DNA of 64,000 bases from Hedera helix (GCA_947179155.2 OX359269.1:31402517-31466516); one strand, 5' to 3'. Shown: positions 48,637 through 59,644, counted from the stretch's first letter. Program-made: numbers and translations. The notes: generated by a model from the letters alone, not told the origin.

Positions 48637-50298
48637 CTACAGGTCAGAGACCAGCTGGAGCAGGATAGACAGAATAGTCGAGGCATCATAAACCTCCGGC
48701 TCATCCGCAATCTGCTGTCCCATCATGTCAATCCGAGTCAAAAGAGCAGCAGCACTGGTAACAGCCGTGGAATGGCCCTCCATAATGACTTGGGCCTGCT
48801 CTACGATGTTATCTCTGGCAGAAAGGGCGGCATCCCGGGCTAGTACAGCAGCATCCCGCTCCGCATAGGCGGTATCCCTCTCAGTCTCAGTAGCACTCAA
48901 AACGAACCGGAGCCGGGTACCCTCAATCATCAATCTCTGGATCCGATCAGTCAAGTCAAAGGAATGGGCATGTACCGAAGTAGAAACCTCTTCCACACCA
49001 GATCTGGGCGCTAATCCTGAAAGCTCCGGAGGAATGACCACATCTGAACCGGTCTCAACCGGGAAAGGTCCCCGAGGACCATCCAAGGCCCCAATCTGGT
49101 CAAAGTCGGCAATATCAGAACCTCCTCGCAACCATAGCAGATAATCGGGTGTCTGACCAGGGTGACTGTCCCCAAACTCGGCCGAGACCCTGTGTGACCA
49201 AAGATCGTATACCCTCAGCAGCTCCCTCTCCGTCTGGGGCGATATGAGAAATCGGTAGTCAGCTGCTCCCGCAAAGAGATGGAGATCCTGCATCTGGTCA
49301 AACTGCCCCATGACAGCTAAGGGATGATAAGTCGTCACCCCTCTCAAGCCCGGAAGAGGGAGGAAATCAAAAGGGGGCACATGAGTCAAGAAACTCTGGA
49401 AAGAGCAATAGCCCGAATAAATCAAAGGATGGAAAGGCTCCTCAATGGCCGATAAGAACTCCCTCCATGAAGCGGTATCCGTGCATCGACGGGGACGGAA
49501 TGAGAACTGCATGGCCAGGCTGTGGCTGAAACAGAACCCGTGTCGACGAAACTGCCCGATGGGTCTGAGGTGGCTCATGAACCATACATACAACAAAATG
49601 GAACTTCCCCTAAATATGCGACCAGAGAAGGAATGACAATAGGAGGCCGACAGGTAAGTCTCTGCTAATATCATGGGAAGAATGGTATGGTCCTCCTGGA
49701 GAGCCTGCACCGCTACGATAACCCGCATATCCATGAGGTCGTCCCCTGCGGGCATGTACAGAACTGATACGACACAAGCCATCAAAACATCCGCTCTCAA
49801 AGCGCCCCAGCGCTCTTCAGATACTGAAAAATCACTGAAAAACCGAGAGAAGCTATCCACCGAGCCAAATCTGTCAACCAGGAAGGATAGAGGAACAAGG
49901 TGGCTCGAGGAGGTCACGGATAGCAGAGCTGTCCTCCGCAAGCCTGTGAAAGTCAGAAACTGGCGGCGCATATGGCCCGAGGTAACCCGTGCACATGGAC
50001 CATCCACTGATAAACCGGTGAAGCGAGCATACTCCTCAAGAGTGGGAGTCAGATACTCCAGCCTAAACCTGAAAACCTGTCGGTCCGGGATCCAACAACT
50101 GAGAATGCCATCAACAAAGCCCGGCGGCACCTGAAATGACAGTAGAGCCAAGGAGTGTCCCAAAAGACCCTCTGCGATGATTCGGTCGGAGGGTAGCAAA
50201 CTATCCAGCCACAAGAAGAGCCTGCCAATAATCCCTGAGGGGGCGCGAGGGTCCACGCGAACCACGTCCAGGGATGACATCTGTAAAAGCGGTATCAA
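48637..50298 (-). CDS. Antisense gene 2: PMD/DUF7745-like protein
   Basis: 553 residues, or 547 from the alternative ATG at 50280, which lies directly after an acceptor-like CTTTTACAG. The N-terminal half has the arrangement seen in plant proteins annotated DUF7745 or plant mobile domain: WIPDRQVFRFRLEYLTPTLE, then YARFTGLSVDGP. Next comes a Trp/Phe-rich helical domain (about residues 130-390). The C-terminal part is an Ala-rich coiled coil (ERDTAYAERDAAVLARDAAL). It lies on the strand opposite to pol and ends toward it. No nuclease motif is recognised and function is unknown. Its long frame is free of stops in a young element, which supports a real gene. Confidence 0.75.
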   Translation of the reverse strand: MIPLLQMSSLDVVRVDPRAPSGIIGRLFLWLDSLLPSDRIIAEGLLGHSLALLSFQVPPGFVDGILSCWIPDRQVFRFRLEYLTPTLEEYARFTGLSVDGPCARVTSGHMRRQFLTFTGLRRTALLSVTSSSHLVPLSFLVDRFGSVDSFSRFFSDFSVSEERWGALRADVLMACVVSVLYMPAGDDLMDMRVIVAVQALQEDHTILPMILAETYLSASYCHSFSGRIFRGSSILLYVWFMSHLRPIGQFRRHGFCFSHSLAMQFSFRPRRCTDTASWREFLSAIEEPFHPLIYSGYCSFQSFLTHVPPFDFLPLPGLRGVTTYHPLAVMGQFDQMQDLHLFAGAADYRFLISPQTERELLRVYDLWSHRVSAEFGDSHPGQTPDYLLWLRGGSDIADFDQIGALDGPRGPFPVETGSDVVIPPELSGLAPRSGVEEVSTSVHAHSFDLTDRIQRLMIEGTRLRFVLSATETERDTAYAERDAAVLARDAALSARDNIVEQAQVIMEGHSTAVTSAAALLTRIDMMGQQIADEPEVYDASTILSILLQLVSDL

Positions 50299-50487
50299 AA
50301 GACTATACAGGGGTCAATTTTTCCTTATATATAACAAATCATACATCATACAAGCTATAATGGAATGAATGAATCATCAAAAGTAAACGATTGTGCATAA
50401 AATAAAATAAGTCTGTACATAATACATGAAATGAGAAATGATAGTAAAACAAGCAGGTTTAAATACAGAGATCCTAGCCTATCAAGT

Positions 50488-52449
50488 CTAATCAGTGAAG
50501 TCTATGCCGTCAATGAAGGCATCATCCTCAAACTGATCTACCGGCAAATCCGGGGGAAGAGAAGCTTCACCCTCACAGTTCAGGTCTGGGCAGGAATAGA
50601 ACGGCATTGGGGCATCCGATGGGCCGGGGGCCGAGCCAAAATCAGATCCGTGCGGGTCCGCGACATAAGCCTCCTCCGGATCTCGGCCCAAGCTCCGAAC
50701 AAAAAGAGATAGCTGATCCACCTGCCGAGTAAGAGACGCAATCTGGTCCGAATGGGTGGGGACACGGACACACTCCATCCAATCTGCCATCATCACCGAC
50801 CCGTGAACCAGGTCTCCGAGGAAGAAAGTGGCACGAGTCTGAGGTCCGATAGTGCGGGGTCTCCACCAGGCACTGAAGCTCTCGTTCGTATGAGGACCAG
50901 CCGACAGCATATATCCGTCCTCCCCGGCTATCAGAGCCTCGGGAAGGTGGGCATCCGCGAACCAAAATCTCTGTGAGGGAGGGGCAAAAGGGACACGAGC
51001 CTCCCCAGTAACACATCTGATGGCACGCTCCCCCAGATACAGCTCCCATCCACCATAGGTCAGAAAAGGAATACGACGGGTGGACAAGGCCAGCTCCAGA
51101 TCCGCAGCATAGCCACCAGCCAGTCCAGCCGCCAAGTGATCCGCCGTGTAGGGAACCCAGGTCACATCCGCGGACGAGATCAGCTCTAACTGCAGCCGAC
51201 AATGAGCAAAGCTGTCTGACACGGGGGTCTCCGCAAGAGTGCTATGGTGCCATCGACGACCCCTGGGATAAGTCTCCGGACCGAGGGTAGTAACTGGCCG
51301 CAAGCAGGGCAGCCGCTCATAAGCCCAAAACTGATAAACAAAAAAGAGAGACATAAATACCAGGGACGACAAAGGAATGAAACAAAGTGAAAAGCGGCAC
51401 AATGAATATGACTTACCAGCAAAAAGGGATAAAACCCCAGCCAAGCATCAGTCTGGCCCTCTGAGCGAAGGCGAAGACCATGAAGGAAATAAGCAAAGGT
51501 GAAAGAGCCCCAATCATAATCGCCAATCCGATCAACATCCCGGGTAGCTCCAACGATACTGAAGTGAATAGTCGAGGAGTTGTTCCCCAGAAAACAGCCC
51601 CTCATAATGGTCAAAAATAAGCGCCGAAGCAGGAAGTCACGAGCGGATCGGTCCGCGGGAAACGACTCAGAGAGAACCCCTCCGATGGCATCCACGGCCA
51701 GTGCACCGGATCGGATGCTGCGGGCCTTAAAGACTTTCTCCTGAGGACTAAAACCCAACAAAGAGCGAACAGCAGCGGGGGTAATGTCCGACTCCAAGGG
51801 AACCCGGGGTCCAGAGAACTCCATCCCAGTGATATAACGCCAGTCTAATGGGGTCAGCAGCAACTCACAATCCAGAAGATGAAGAGACTGTGTCTGGTGA
51901 AACCAACGCTCAGATAAGGCCCTCATGTAACCCCACGGACACCGGCGAGGGGCAATGGTAAAGAAATGCCTGAACCCCCAAGAATCCACCATTCCCCTGT
52001 AATCGGGATGCAGCGCGTGATAAAGAGGGTAGATGCTGAACCAGTTACCCCGAGGTTGGGTAAATTCAGGAACCTGTGACAGCCATCAAAAGTTAGGCAT
52101 GGTAACCATGAGGATTCAAATCGAACTTAGACGATGGATATACCTCGTTAGCTGCAAGGTAGGCTGAGGGGTGACTGCTGAGATCAGGACCAAGCAAGTC
52201 CGGTATCCTGGCGTGGGCCCCCGGTAAGGTCCGACGCGTGGGTGGAGGAGCCGCTGTGCCAGAAGGGCCCGCCGCTGCCTCAGCTGGGGCATCCTCATCG
52301 ACAGCAGGGAGAGCGGGGCGAATAATGGACTCTGCCAGTCTACGGGAATGACGAGTCAAAACTGGAGCGGGAACCGAGGCAGCCGCTCTACGACGGCGGA
52401 CACCAGCAACCCGGGGCACTGAGGAACCACTGGGAGCATCAGAATCCAT
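50488..52449 (-). CDS. Antisense gene 1: three-exon plant-mobile-domain-like protein
   Basis: Coding exons 52144-52449 (102 codons), 51417-52073 (219) and 50488-51330 (280 plus stop) join in phase 0 through two short GT-AG introns, giving 601 residues. Exon 1 is Ala/Arg/Pro-rich. Exon 2 and the start of exon 3 carry PMD hallmarks: LLLTPLDWRYITGM, DYDWGSFTFAYFLHGLR and, just after the intron, FWAYERLPCLRP, which matches the WawER motif of the MAIN/MAIL family. The C-terminus has a short coiled coil (QIASLTRQVDQLSLFVRSL) and an acidic tail. PMD proteins occur as host silencing or meristem factors and inside transposons; the role here is unknown. A 5' UTR intron is likely (52452-52902). Confidence 0.8.
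51331..51416 (-). other. Intron 2 of antisense gene 1 (86 bp)
   Basis: Minus strand: donor TTGCTG|GTAAGTCAT, acceptor TTTGTTTATCAG|TTTTGG, phase 0. It is T-rich, and its position splits the PMD just before the WAYER motif. Confidence 0.85.
52074..52143 (-). other. Intron 1 of antisense gene 1 (70 bp)
   Basis: Minus strand: donor AACGAG|GTATATCC, acceptor GGCTGTCACAG|GTTCC, phase 0. Without splicing the frame stops soon after exon 1. With splicing it enters the PMD exon in frame. Confidence 0.75.
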
Positions 52450-52451
52450 GA

Positions 52452-52902
52452 CTGAAACGGCATCACGAAAAGGAGGTACACCCTTAGCTCGTTATCTTTC
52501 AAGAAAATATTATTGCATGTTGCTAAAAATCATAGGGCAGCGTAACATATTTATGAATAAAAAATGCATAAACAAATCCCTAGGGGTGCGCTAGATTTTC
52601 CGAAATTTCGACAGAGTTTCGTTTGTAAAATGGACATCCCATGCACGATCAGGCATGTTTAACCAAGTCAGACAACCAACAAATCCCAAATGCAAGCAAA
52701 ATAATGCATCATGAGCATAAAATGATTAAAACAATGGACTTTTCAAAATAATAGAGCATGATTGCAAGACCCAGTATTTTTATGCTACGTCTAACATAAA
52801 TATCTCATAAGAGGCATGCATTGCTAAGATTAAAACATTTAAACAAGTAAATACATAACCAAATGAAAGCGAAAATCAAAGAAAAAGGAGTTAAAACGTT
52901 AC
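52452..52902 (-). other. Probable 5' UTR intron of antisense gene 1 (451 bp)
   Basis: Minus strand: donor TTTGG|GTAACG, acceptor GCCGTTTCAG|TC directly before the ATG at 52449. The interval is clearly more AT-rich than the flanking exon and leader, as expected for a plant intron. The exact donor is uncertain. Confidence 0.5.
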
Positions 52903-53025
52903 CCAAAGCGCGTAAACTGATCTAATCGGAGCAGATTTTGCCAAAAGTTGCCCAAAAGACGAAAAAGCCGAGTAGGGGACGAAGAAAACCGAAAACGAGA
53001 GGAAGAAAAGTGAAGAAAGTGACAG

Positions 53026-53106
53026 ATCGTGACCCATCACGATCTGAAATAGGGACCGATCCCAGCCGCAGATGCATCTGCGGCTGGCCGCAGATGCATC
53101 TGCGGC
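53026..53106 (-). promoter_or_regulatory. Palindrome cluster upstream of the antisense genes
   Basis: Two adjacent copies of GCCGCAGATGCATCTGCGGC (53065-53084 and 53087-53106) match the LTR dimer at 38785-38840. Beside them is a separate hairpin with CAGATCGTGA/TCACGATCTG arms (53027-53050). On the minus strand a pyrimidine-rich leader-like stretch follows, so this is a plausible promoter for antisense transcription. Confidence 0.6.
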
Positions 53107-53194
53107 TGGTCTCGGTGACCCTTTTGCCCCCCTTTTGTTACCTCGAGTCAACATGTAGCGTGTCACGTGATAAAATACAAGATTTTAGAACCCC

Positions 53195-53880
53195 ATGACC
53201 CAATTGAAAAAATGACCCGTCAGATACGAGACCTGACCAATTGAAAAACGACCCGTCAGATACGAGACCTGACCAATTGAAAAACAACCCGTCAGATACG
53301 AGACCTGACCCATTGAAAAACGACATGTCAGATACGAGACCTGACCAATTGAAAAACGACCCGTCAGATACGAGACCCGACCAATTGAAAAACGACCCGT
53401 CAGATACGAGACCTGACCAATTGAAAAATGACCCGTCAGATACGAGACCTGACCAATTGAAAAAATGACCCGTCAGATACGAGACCTGACCAATTGAAAA
53501 ACGACCCGTCAGATACGAGACCTGACCAATTGAAAAACAACCCGTCAGATACGAGACCTGACCCATTGAAAAACGACCGGTCAGATACGAGACCTGACCA
53601 ATTGAAAAACAACCCGTCAGATACGAGACCTGACCAATTGAAAAACGACCCGTCAGATACGAGACCTGACCAATTGAAAAACGACATGTCAGATACGAGA
53701 CCTGACCAATTGAAAAGCGACCCGTCAGGTATGAGACCTGACCAATTGAAAGGCGACCCGTCAGATACGAGACCTGACCCATTGAAAACCAACCGTCAGA
53801 TACGATACCTGACCAATTCAAAAAATGACCCGTCAGATACGATACCTGACCAATTCCAAAACGACCAGACATAAACGATA
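53195..53880. repeat. 36-bp minisatellite (about 19 units)
   Basis: Unit of type GACCCGTCAGATACGAGACC-TGACCAATTGAAAAAC, decaying toward the right end. Because 36 is a multiple of three, long spurious ORFs with 12-residue repeats appear on both strands; I do not call them genes. It lies between the antisense promoter region and the 3' LTR. Confidence 0.95.
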
Positions 53881-54088
53881 CCTGACTCTTCATAACGACC
53901 GCCGGAGACGAGACCCGGGCAATGTTCATTCGTAACTTTGAAAATAACCTCTACATGAACATATTGAATGTGACATCGCATCATCTGAACGCATGTGCGG
54001 CATCGTTAAATATATATTTGGCATTTTCATGCATCGGGTGCCTACTTCTTTATCATGTCCATTTCATATTTCATTCCATAGACATGAT

Positions 54089-54101
54089 AAAGAGGGGCAG
54101 C
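54089..54101 (+). other. Polypurine tract of element 3
   Basis: AAAGAGGGGCAGC directly before the 3' LTR start TGTAGACACC. This is the expected place and composition of the plus-strand primer. Confidence 0.85.
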
Positions 54102-56417
54102 TGTAGACACCCAAATTTTGCACTTCTCTACTAATCCTGGCAGGAGGGCAAAAGCGTCATTTGACCTGACATGCGGAAAGAAAGGTGGACCCCAACACCA
54201 AGCCACCCCAGCGATTTACGATCAAAGCCGCCACCACGGACAACGAGAATCCGATCACTTGAGGCAGGGCGAACAATGGATCCAGAAAAGCCTGAGCCAA
54301 CCACAAAAGACGACTGATGGCCACTCCGCTTACAATGTTCGGGGGTCTCGCTCCCCGGTGAGCGAGCGGCTGCCCAGCTCGCCGGTGAGCTGGCGGGGGT
54401 GGAAAGGGGGCAGCGCCCCCTGGAAGCCAAGCATAATTATCAAATTCCATATCAAGTCGCGGCCCTCCGAACTGGCCTCCCAGAACAATATGGCACGTTT
54501 TCCAGGGATTTCCGGACTGCAAAAATACAGCCTTACAAAATAATACCGCGGAAATTGGCGAATTAAGACCGCGTGGCACGAAAATCAAAAAAACAAGCCG
54601 GACGGCCGCGAATGCAACCGCTGCCACCGACAGAAGTGACAGGCACGAGGCTCGAGAACGGCACACGGCAGCCGAGGCGGCGGCCAGGCGGCCACAGCAG
54701 GCAGCCGCAGATGCATCTGCGGCCAGCCGCAGATGCATCTGCGGCTGCCTGCTGAAGCCTATATGCGGCCATTTTCCACCCGAGAAGAAAAAAAGAGAAG
54801 AAAAAAAAAGAAAAAGAGAGAGAGAAAGACGCGAGGGAGAGAGAGAATAGCTCGGGTTTGGCTTGTATGAAGTAGATTTTCATGTTATTTTGCTAGATAG
54901 TTGTATACTCTTGTGGTTAGGCTCACTTCGTGGAATATAAAGCTTCATTTGGATTGTTGCAAGGTGAAAGAGGAGTGTGTTCTTGGGTTTCTTTTTGTGT
55001 TATTATTAGTGTAATGTTGTGATTTGGGTTTATTTGATTTAGTTTATTGTGATATATTGGTAACGATCCGTGGATTAGGGGTTGTTAGTGAGGTTTCCAT
55101 CGGAAAGTAACTCCTCCTAACACCCCGATGACATCCGTACGGTGATTTGTTCGTTCGTTATGGTGATAAGTAATGTGTAATGTTGATTTGGGCGATATTT
55201 GGGTTATATAATGTGATAGCCAATGTCTAGATCTTGTTAGATTTGTTTAGTATTGGTTGTGTTGTGATGGGATGATTGTGAGCCTAGGGGGGAGATCCTC
55301 GTGATCGAACCCCGATGATGGACGTTTTGGGTGTATGTAATCGTGGCATAGGGTCCATGGCGATGTATTTGTAACATCGGGCCTTAACGCGATATCAATC
55401 GTGATCGGGTTAAGGCCCCGTGATAAATAAAAATATGTGATTGTGGGTGTTTGGGGTTGTCTGGATGGCTTACATGCCCGTAGATAACCCCGACACGTTT
55501 TGGGATGTATGTTTTAATTTACGACACGAAAAAATGGTTTTCAAAATAAGGCAAATAATGAAGATTTTATAAAATCAAGCAAATTTAAGATATTAGATTC
55601 ACGAGGTTTAAAGGTTAAGTGTTTTGGTAAACTTTAATCCATAATTGATGAATAGGCTTTAGTTGGTTTTAAAACGTCACAAAAAACGATTTTGCAAATA
55701 AATAAATGTTTTCATTAAACTTTGTGCATAGGGTTAAAGAGTTCTAGAAGTTGCCCTCGATTTATTTATATTAACTGTTAGAAGGCAATGTATAGTCTCG
55801 ATTCCTATTTGACAAAAGTTTAAAACTATTGCTTTCTAAAATGACATCTAAATAAAAACCCTCAACGCTTTCGAAATTAAAATCAATCTTTCTTATAAAA
55901 AGCGAAGCCTCGTCATTTGGGTCAAAGAACGTCCAAAACACTTTCCAGATAACACTTTTGCCATATAAAAATAAAAGCGAACTTTTATAAACGCACCACA
56001 AACATTCATCTAGGCACGCACGCACACACACGCAAACCACACATTTTAGGATTTAAAAAGGATAGGAAAATATCAAGATTGCGGTAACCGTGTTTCACGG
56101 AAGTCGGGGGGTGCCTAACACCTTCCCCTCGCTTAAGCAAAGCCCCCGAACTCTATGAATCTCGGTTTGCGGACCAATTAATCAGAGTCACATATGAGCC
56201 AGCGATTACGAAAACAAATTCGGATGAGTTGGTACATCCATTTCAAATATACCAACTGGCGACTCTGGTCAATTGGCTCATAAAAAATCGATCTTTCAAA
56301 ACCCGTCGACACTAAACCGACCCTTTTCAAAATCACATTTAATTCAAAAGGCTAAAATTGGAAAGGGACATTTTTAATAAATAAAAAACGAGACGAACGA
56401 AAATCCCGGCGTCGACA
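54102..56417 (+). repeat. 3' LTR of element 3
   Basis: 2316 bp, same length as the 5' LTR, with two substitutions noticed (A for G at 55588 and at 56184). Followed by the target-site copy CATAT. Confidence 0.97.
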
Positions 56418-56759
56418 CATATTACTTTCACTGAAGGTCTAAACGAATATTATAGATATTAGTCTGAATTGGACAGGTAAAATGTTTGTATAGAATAAGA
56501 ATTTGTTGGTATGTAAAATGAGTATTAAATACTCAAAGTGATTGCAATAGAATATTGTATCATGTATGATATTGTGACATACTAGGAATTTGTAAATATT
56601 GCAATTCTGGAATAGAGAGAGATGTTATAAAATTGTAAATAAATGATTATATATCAATGTTAATATTGTTATAAGTCATGATTGATAAGGAAAAAGTTGT
56701 ACTCGTGTTGAACCAAATCCGAGGTTCGAGGGACCCGGATTTGGGGTCGTCACAGAGTC

Positions 56760-58257
56760 TGCTTGACAGAACTCTACGACCTATTTCTCATGTGTTCATC
56801 TTATGGGATAATCTTTGCTTCTTCTGAATCTTTCTCCTGTTTAGCAATAATTCTGATTTCTCTAATTTAGTGCTTGTTGTTCTTCTCTTGTCTAGTTAAC
56901 ATAGTTTCTTAATTTCCTTTGATTGTTCAGTTTTCAACCTTAGTAGCTTTGTGTCCTTAGTGGATTTTTCTTGATCTTCTATCAATGATTCATTTTTTGT
57001 ACTATGTTTTACGATATTCTGTTTACTGAACGATTCTTCTTTATTTTGCAGTCTACGATATTCTTTAAATGTGTCTTAACTGATTCTTCAATAATGTTGA
57101 TTCTATGATCTACTCTACGAATTTGTTTTGCTTTACGATCTTAGACTAGCTTTGTATTCGTAGAGTTGGTCATTACTCATTTATCTACGATTTATTCTGT
57201 TCTTCTTCTTTACTTTATGAACTCTCAATTCTTCTTTACTGATCTTCTTCCTTTGACTCTATAGTTCTATTTGTTTCAACGATCTTGCTTTGCTCTGCCC
57301 GACGATCTCTTTCTTTTATTCTGCTAAGTTGATATTCTATTCCTAATCTATTATATTTTGATCACTAGAGATAACCCGTGCCTGAAGGCACAGTACAACT
57401 AATATAACAGTTGAGTGCTGTATCCAATATTTTTAGATTGAAAAATCTAAAACTGTTGTAGATTCTCAGTTTCATAATAAAACTAAGAGTCCAACCAGAT
57501 ACTCAATCCAGTCATAGTTTTTTTTTAAGTAAACATTAATGTGGTACTTATTCCCAACTTAAATTAGTTCTTGACAGATTTGAGCAATTAATTGGTTGAT
57601 GATAGCGGGCTCAAATTTGTGTAATATAGTATTTTTGGCTATCTCACACACATTTTCTTTATTAACAAAACGGAATTAAAAGTTTGGCAGCATTTATTTG
57701 CCTCCAGTATCTTTAACCATCAATCAATATGATCCATGAACAGTATTTTCTATGGAAAAAGGTTAGTACTGTAAGCCATTTGGTAGGGTCCAATGAGCAA
57801 AAAAAAGGATGTAAAAATCCAAAAGAAATGCTTTTGCATATATACCCAAAAGTATAAAATGAGTCCTCTAAATCCAAACAAAAAAATATTGTCATAACAC
57901 CAACTAAATCGCATCACCATAACATTTTTTCCTCTATATTTTTTCTTGAAATTGGACAAACGATTCTCATACCATTAGTCAGAGCCTACTACAATAGTTG
58001 CTCTCGATATTGCCGGCAAAAACACCAAAGAGATGACAAGTAATTATCCGTGCCTGAAGGCACGATGTAGATTAAAATTTCAAAAATATAATATTACCTA
58101 AAGACTCCTTACAACCTAAAATAACTTACAAATCAATTAGAATGAATTTGAACCGTCCCTGTGATTTCCCGCCCAAATTAATTTGTATGTGGAAACATAA
58201 CGACCGCAATATTCGAAAAATTAAAAAATTACGTCAATGCTAAAAGGGTGACCCATG
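56760..58257. other. Old repeat DNA between LTR B and the microsatellite
   Basis: 56760-57365 is T-rich with recurring TCTACGAT motifs and continues the sequence left of LTR B (before 31157). After it come two Helitron-like hairpins with GTGCCTGAAGGCAC (57380-57393 and 58043-58056). No credible gene. Confidence 0.45.
57364..57395 (-). mobile_element. Helitron-like 3' terminus
   Basis: On the minus strand a GTGCCTTCAGGCAC hairpin is followed after about ten bases by CTAGT, the usual Helitron 3' end. A second hairpin with the same 14 bases is at 58043-58056. No helicase coding sequence is seen, so any element is non-autonomous. Confidence 0.4.
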
Positions 58258-58375
58258 TTTATTATTATTATAATAATTATTATTATTATTAGTATTATTA
58301 GTATTATTATTCTACTACTACTACTACTACTACTACTACAACTACTACTACTACTATTATTATTACTATTATTAC

Positions 58376-58441
<66 letters not shown>
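58258..58441. repeat. (ATT)n/(CTA)n microsatellite, left part
   Basis: Trinucleotide repeat ATT/CTA interrupted by short variants. It continues at 61885 on the other side of LTR C. Long one-residue ORFs through it are artefacts. Confidence 0.95.
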
Positions 58442-58442
<1 letters not shown>

Positions 58443-59644
58443 GTGACGACCTCAAATTCGGGTTCTTTAACCTCGGGTTTGGTTCTCACTGTACAATATT
58501 TAACAACAATAAAATACATAAATTGTATTCAAACTACGCGGAATAATACAAAAGGTTTCTTCTCAAAATGCTACACTTCCCAAGGTCTATTAACCTTAAT
58601 CGTAACATTACATATCTTAAGCGAAATACAAAAAGTTTACAACAGTAATTACATAACAGTAATTTAAACTAGCATGCATCTACTAAAACTAAGCATTCGT
58701 TTTTTCCTTGCCTTTGTCCGATTTAGAAATTTCGGGATTGGGTAAAATATAGTCATGATATAACAAGAATGAGCAACTAAAGGGCTCAGCAAGTTTATAA
58801 ACAACAACATAAGATATATCATAATGAAGGGAAATAACTTCAAGGTTTTCAACAATAACAATTTGTGAAAGATATCAAGAATCAATGTTCAAAATAAGAA
58901 TGGATTGACTCTTTACTGTTGAATGGTCTTTAATGACCGTGAACTGCTACTAAGGTAAAACAGACATACAATGTCTGACACCTTGTTAAAAATAACGGGA
59001 CACTTGAGGGGATCAATCCTCTCATGTCCCATGTATACGCATCACATTTAGATTTCTTGCGCGCTTTTGGTTTCCCGACAAATAAAAATCCCCCTTTAAC
59101 TAGGGTTGTTCTTTCTCAGTCTTACTGTAAGAATCCGCACCAGCCAATGGTTTGGATAAGCTTTTATAATATTCAATTTAATGAATTTAAACATGCATTT
59201 GTCTAGCCGAAACAATTAGCTTAGACATTTCTTAAACAGTTGTAAAAGCACTATATGCGAATACAATAATCAATAACGATGTGAAGTAATTTTTGATAAT
59301 TAGTTCACTTAAAGGTCTGTCAAATAACTACGAGTGTAGAATACTTGCTCAACAATAATTGAAATGTATATACGGTTGAAGAATATCTGCAATAGTAAAT
59401 ACAAGTTAAGGGGTAGAAAACTTGCCACGTGCGTCGTCTACGGCTAACCAACTTAATTTAAGAATCTTTGAACGGACCTAACAATTAAATCAGTTTGATC
59501 TTAAATTAGTATCATATACCTGTAAGTATAATGACCTTTATAAACCTTACGAACCACCTAATTGATTAATTATGGGTAATCAACACTTAGGAAATATTAT
59601 CAATACTTGATAATATTTCAAACACAAAGAACTTATATTAACTA

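Larger units (their letters stand above)
38190..56417 (+). mobile_element. Element 3: complete Ogre/Tat-type LTR retrotransposon (18,228 bp)
   Basis: Two 2316-bp LTRs (38190-40505 and 54102-56417) are flanked by a perfect target-site duplication CATAT (38185-38189 and 56418-56422). Internal order is a tRNA-Arg-type primer-binding site, leader, gag-protease with G-patch, an intron, RT, RNase H, archaeal-type RNase H, integrase, two antisense genes, a 36-bp minisatellite and a polypurine tract. The intron between protease and RT, the tRNA-Arg primer and the second RNase H are Ogre-type traits as I recall them. Only two LTR differences were seen (39676/55588 and 40272/56184), so insertion is recent. 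One frameshift interrupts pol. Confidence 0.96.
31162..56754 (+). mobile_element. Solo LTR B, split by two later insertions
   Basis: Starts TGTAATATCTCAG at 31162 and ends GGATTTGGGGTCGTCACA at 56754, flanked by the perfect duplication GAGTC (31157-31161 and 56755-56759). Removing the nested solo LTR (32016-35086) and element 3 (38190-56417), each with one target-site copy, leaves about 4.28 kb. It carries the same landmarks as LTR A in the same order: TATA box 36133-36140, TTTACCGGTAAA 36548-36559, GC-rich hairpins near 36940 and an AT-rich array 37182-37371. No internal coding region. Confidence 0.9.

Noticed and set aside
53195..53880. Regularly spaced repeat resembling a CRISPR array
   Set aside because: The whole 36-bp unit repeats with no unique spacers, in plant retrotransposon DNA.
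53138..53929. Long ORFs on both strands with 12-residue repeats
   Set aside because: They are simply readings of the 36-bp minisatellite, which is a multiple of three; no non-repeat domain is attached.
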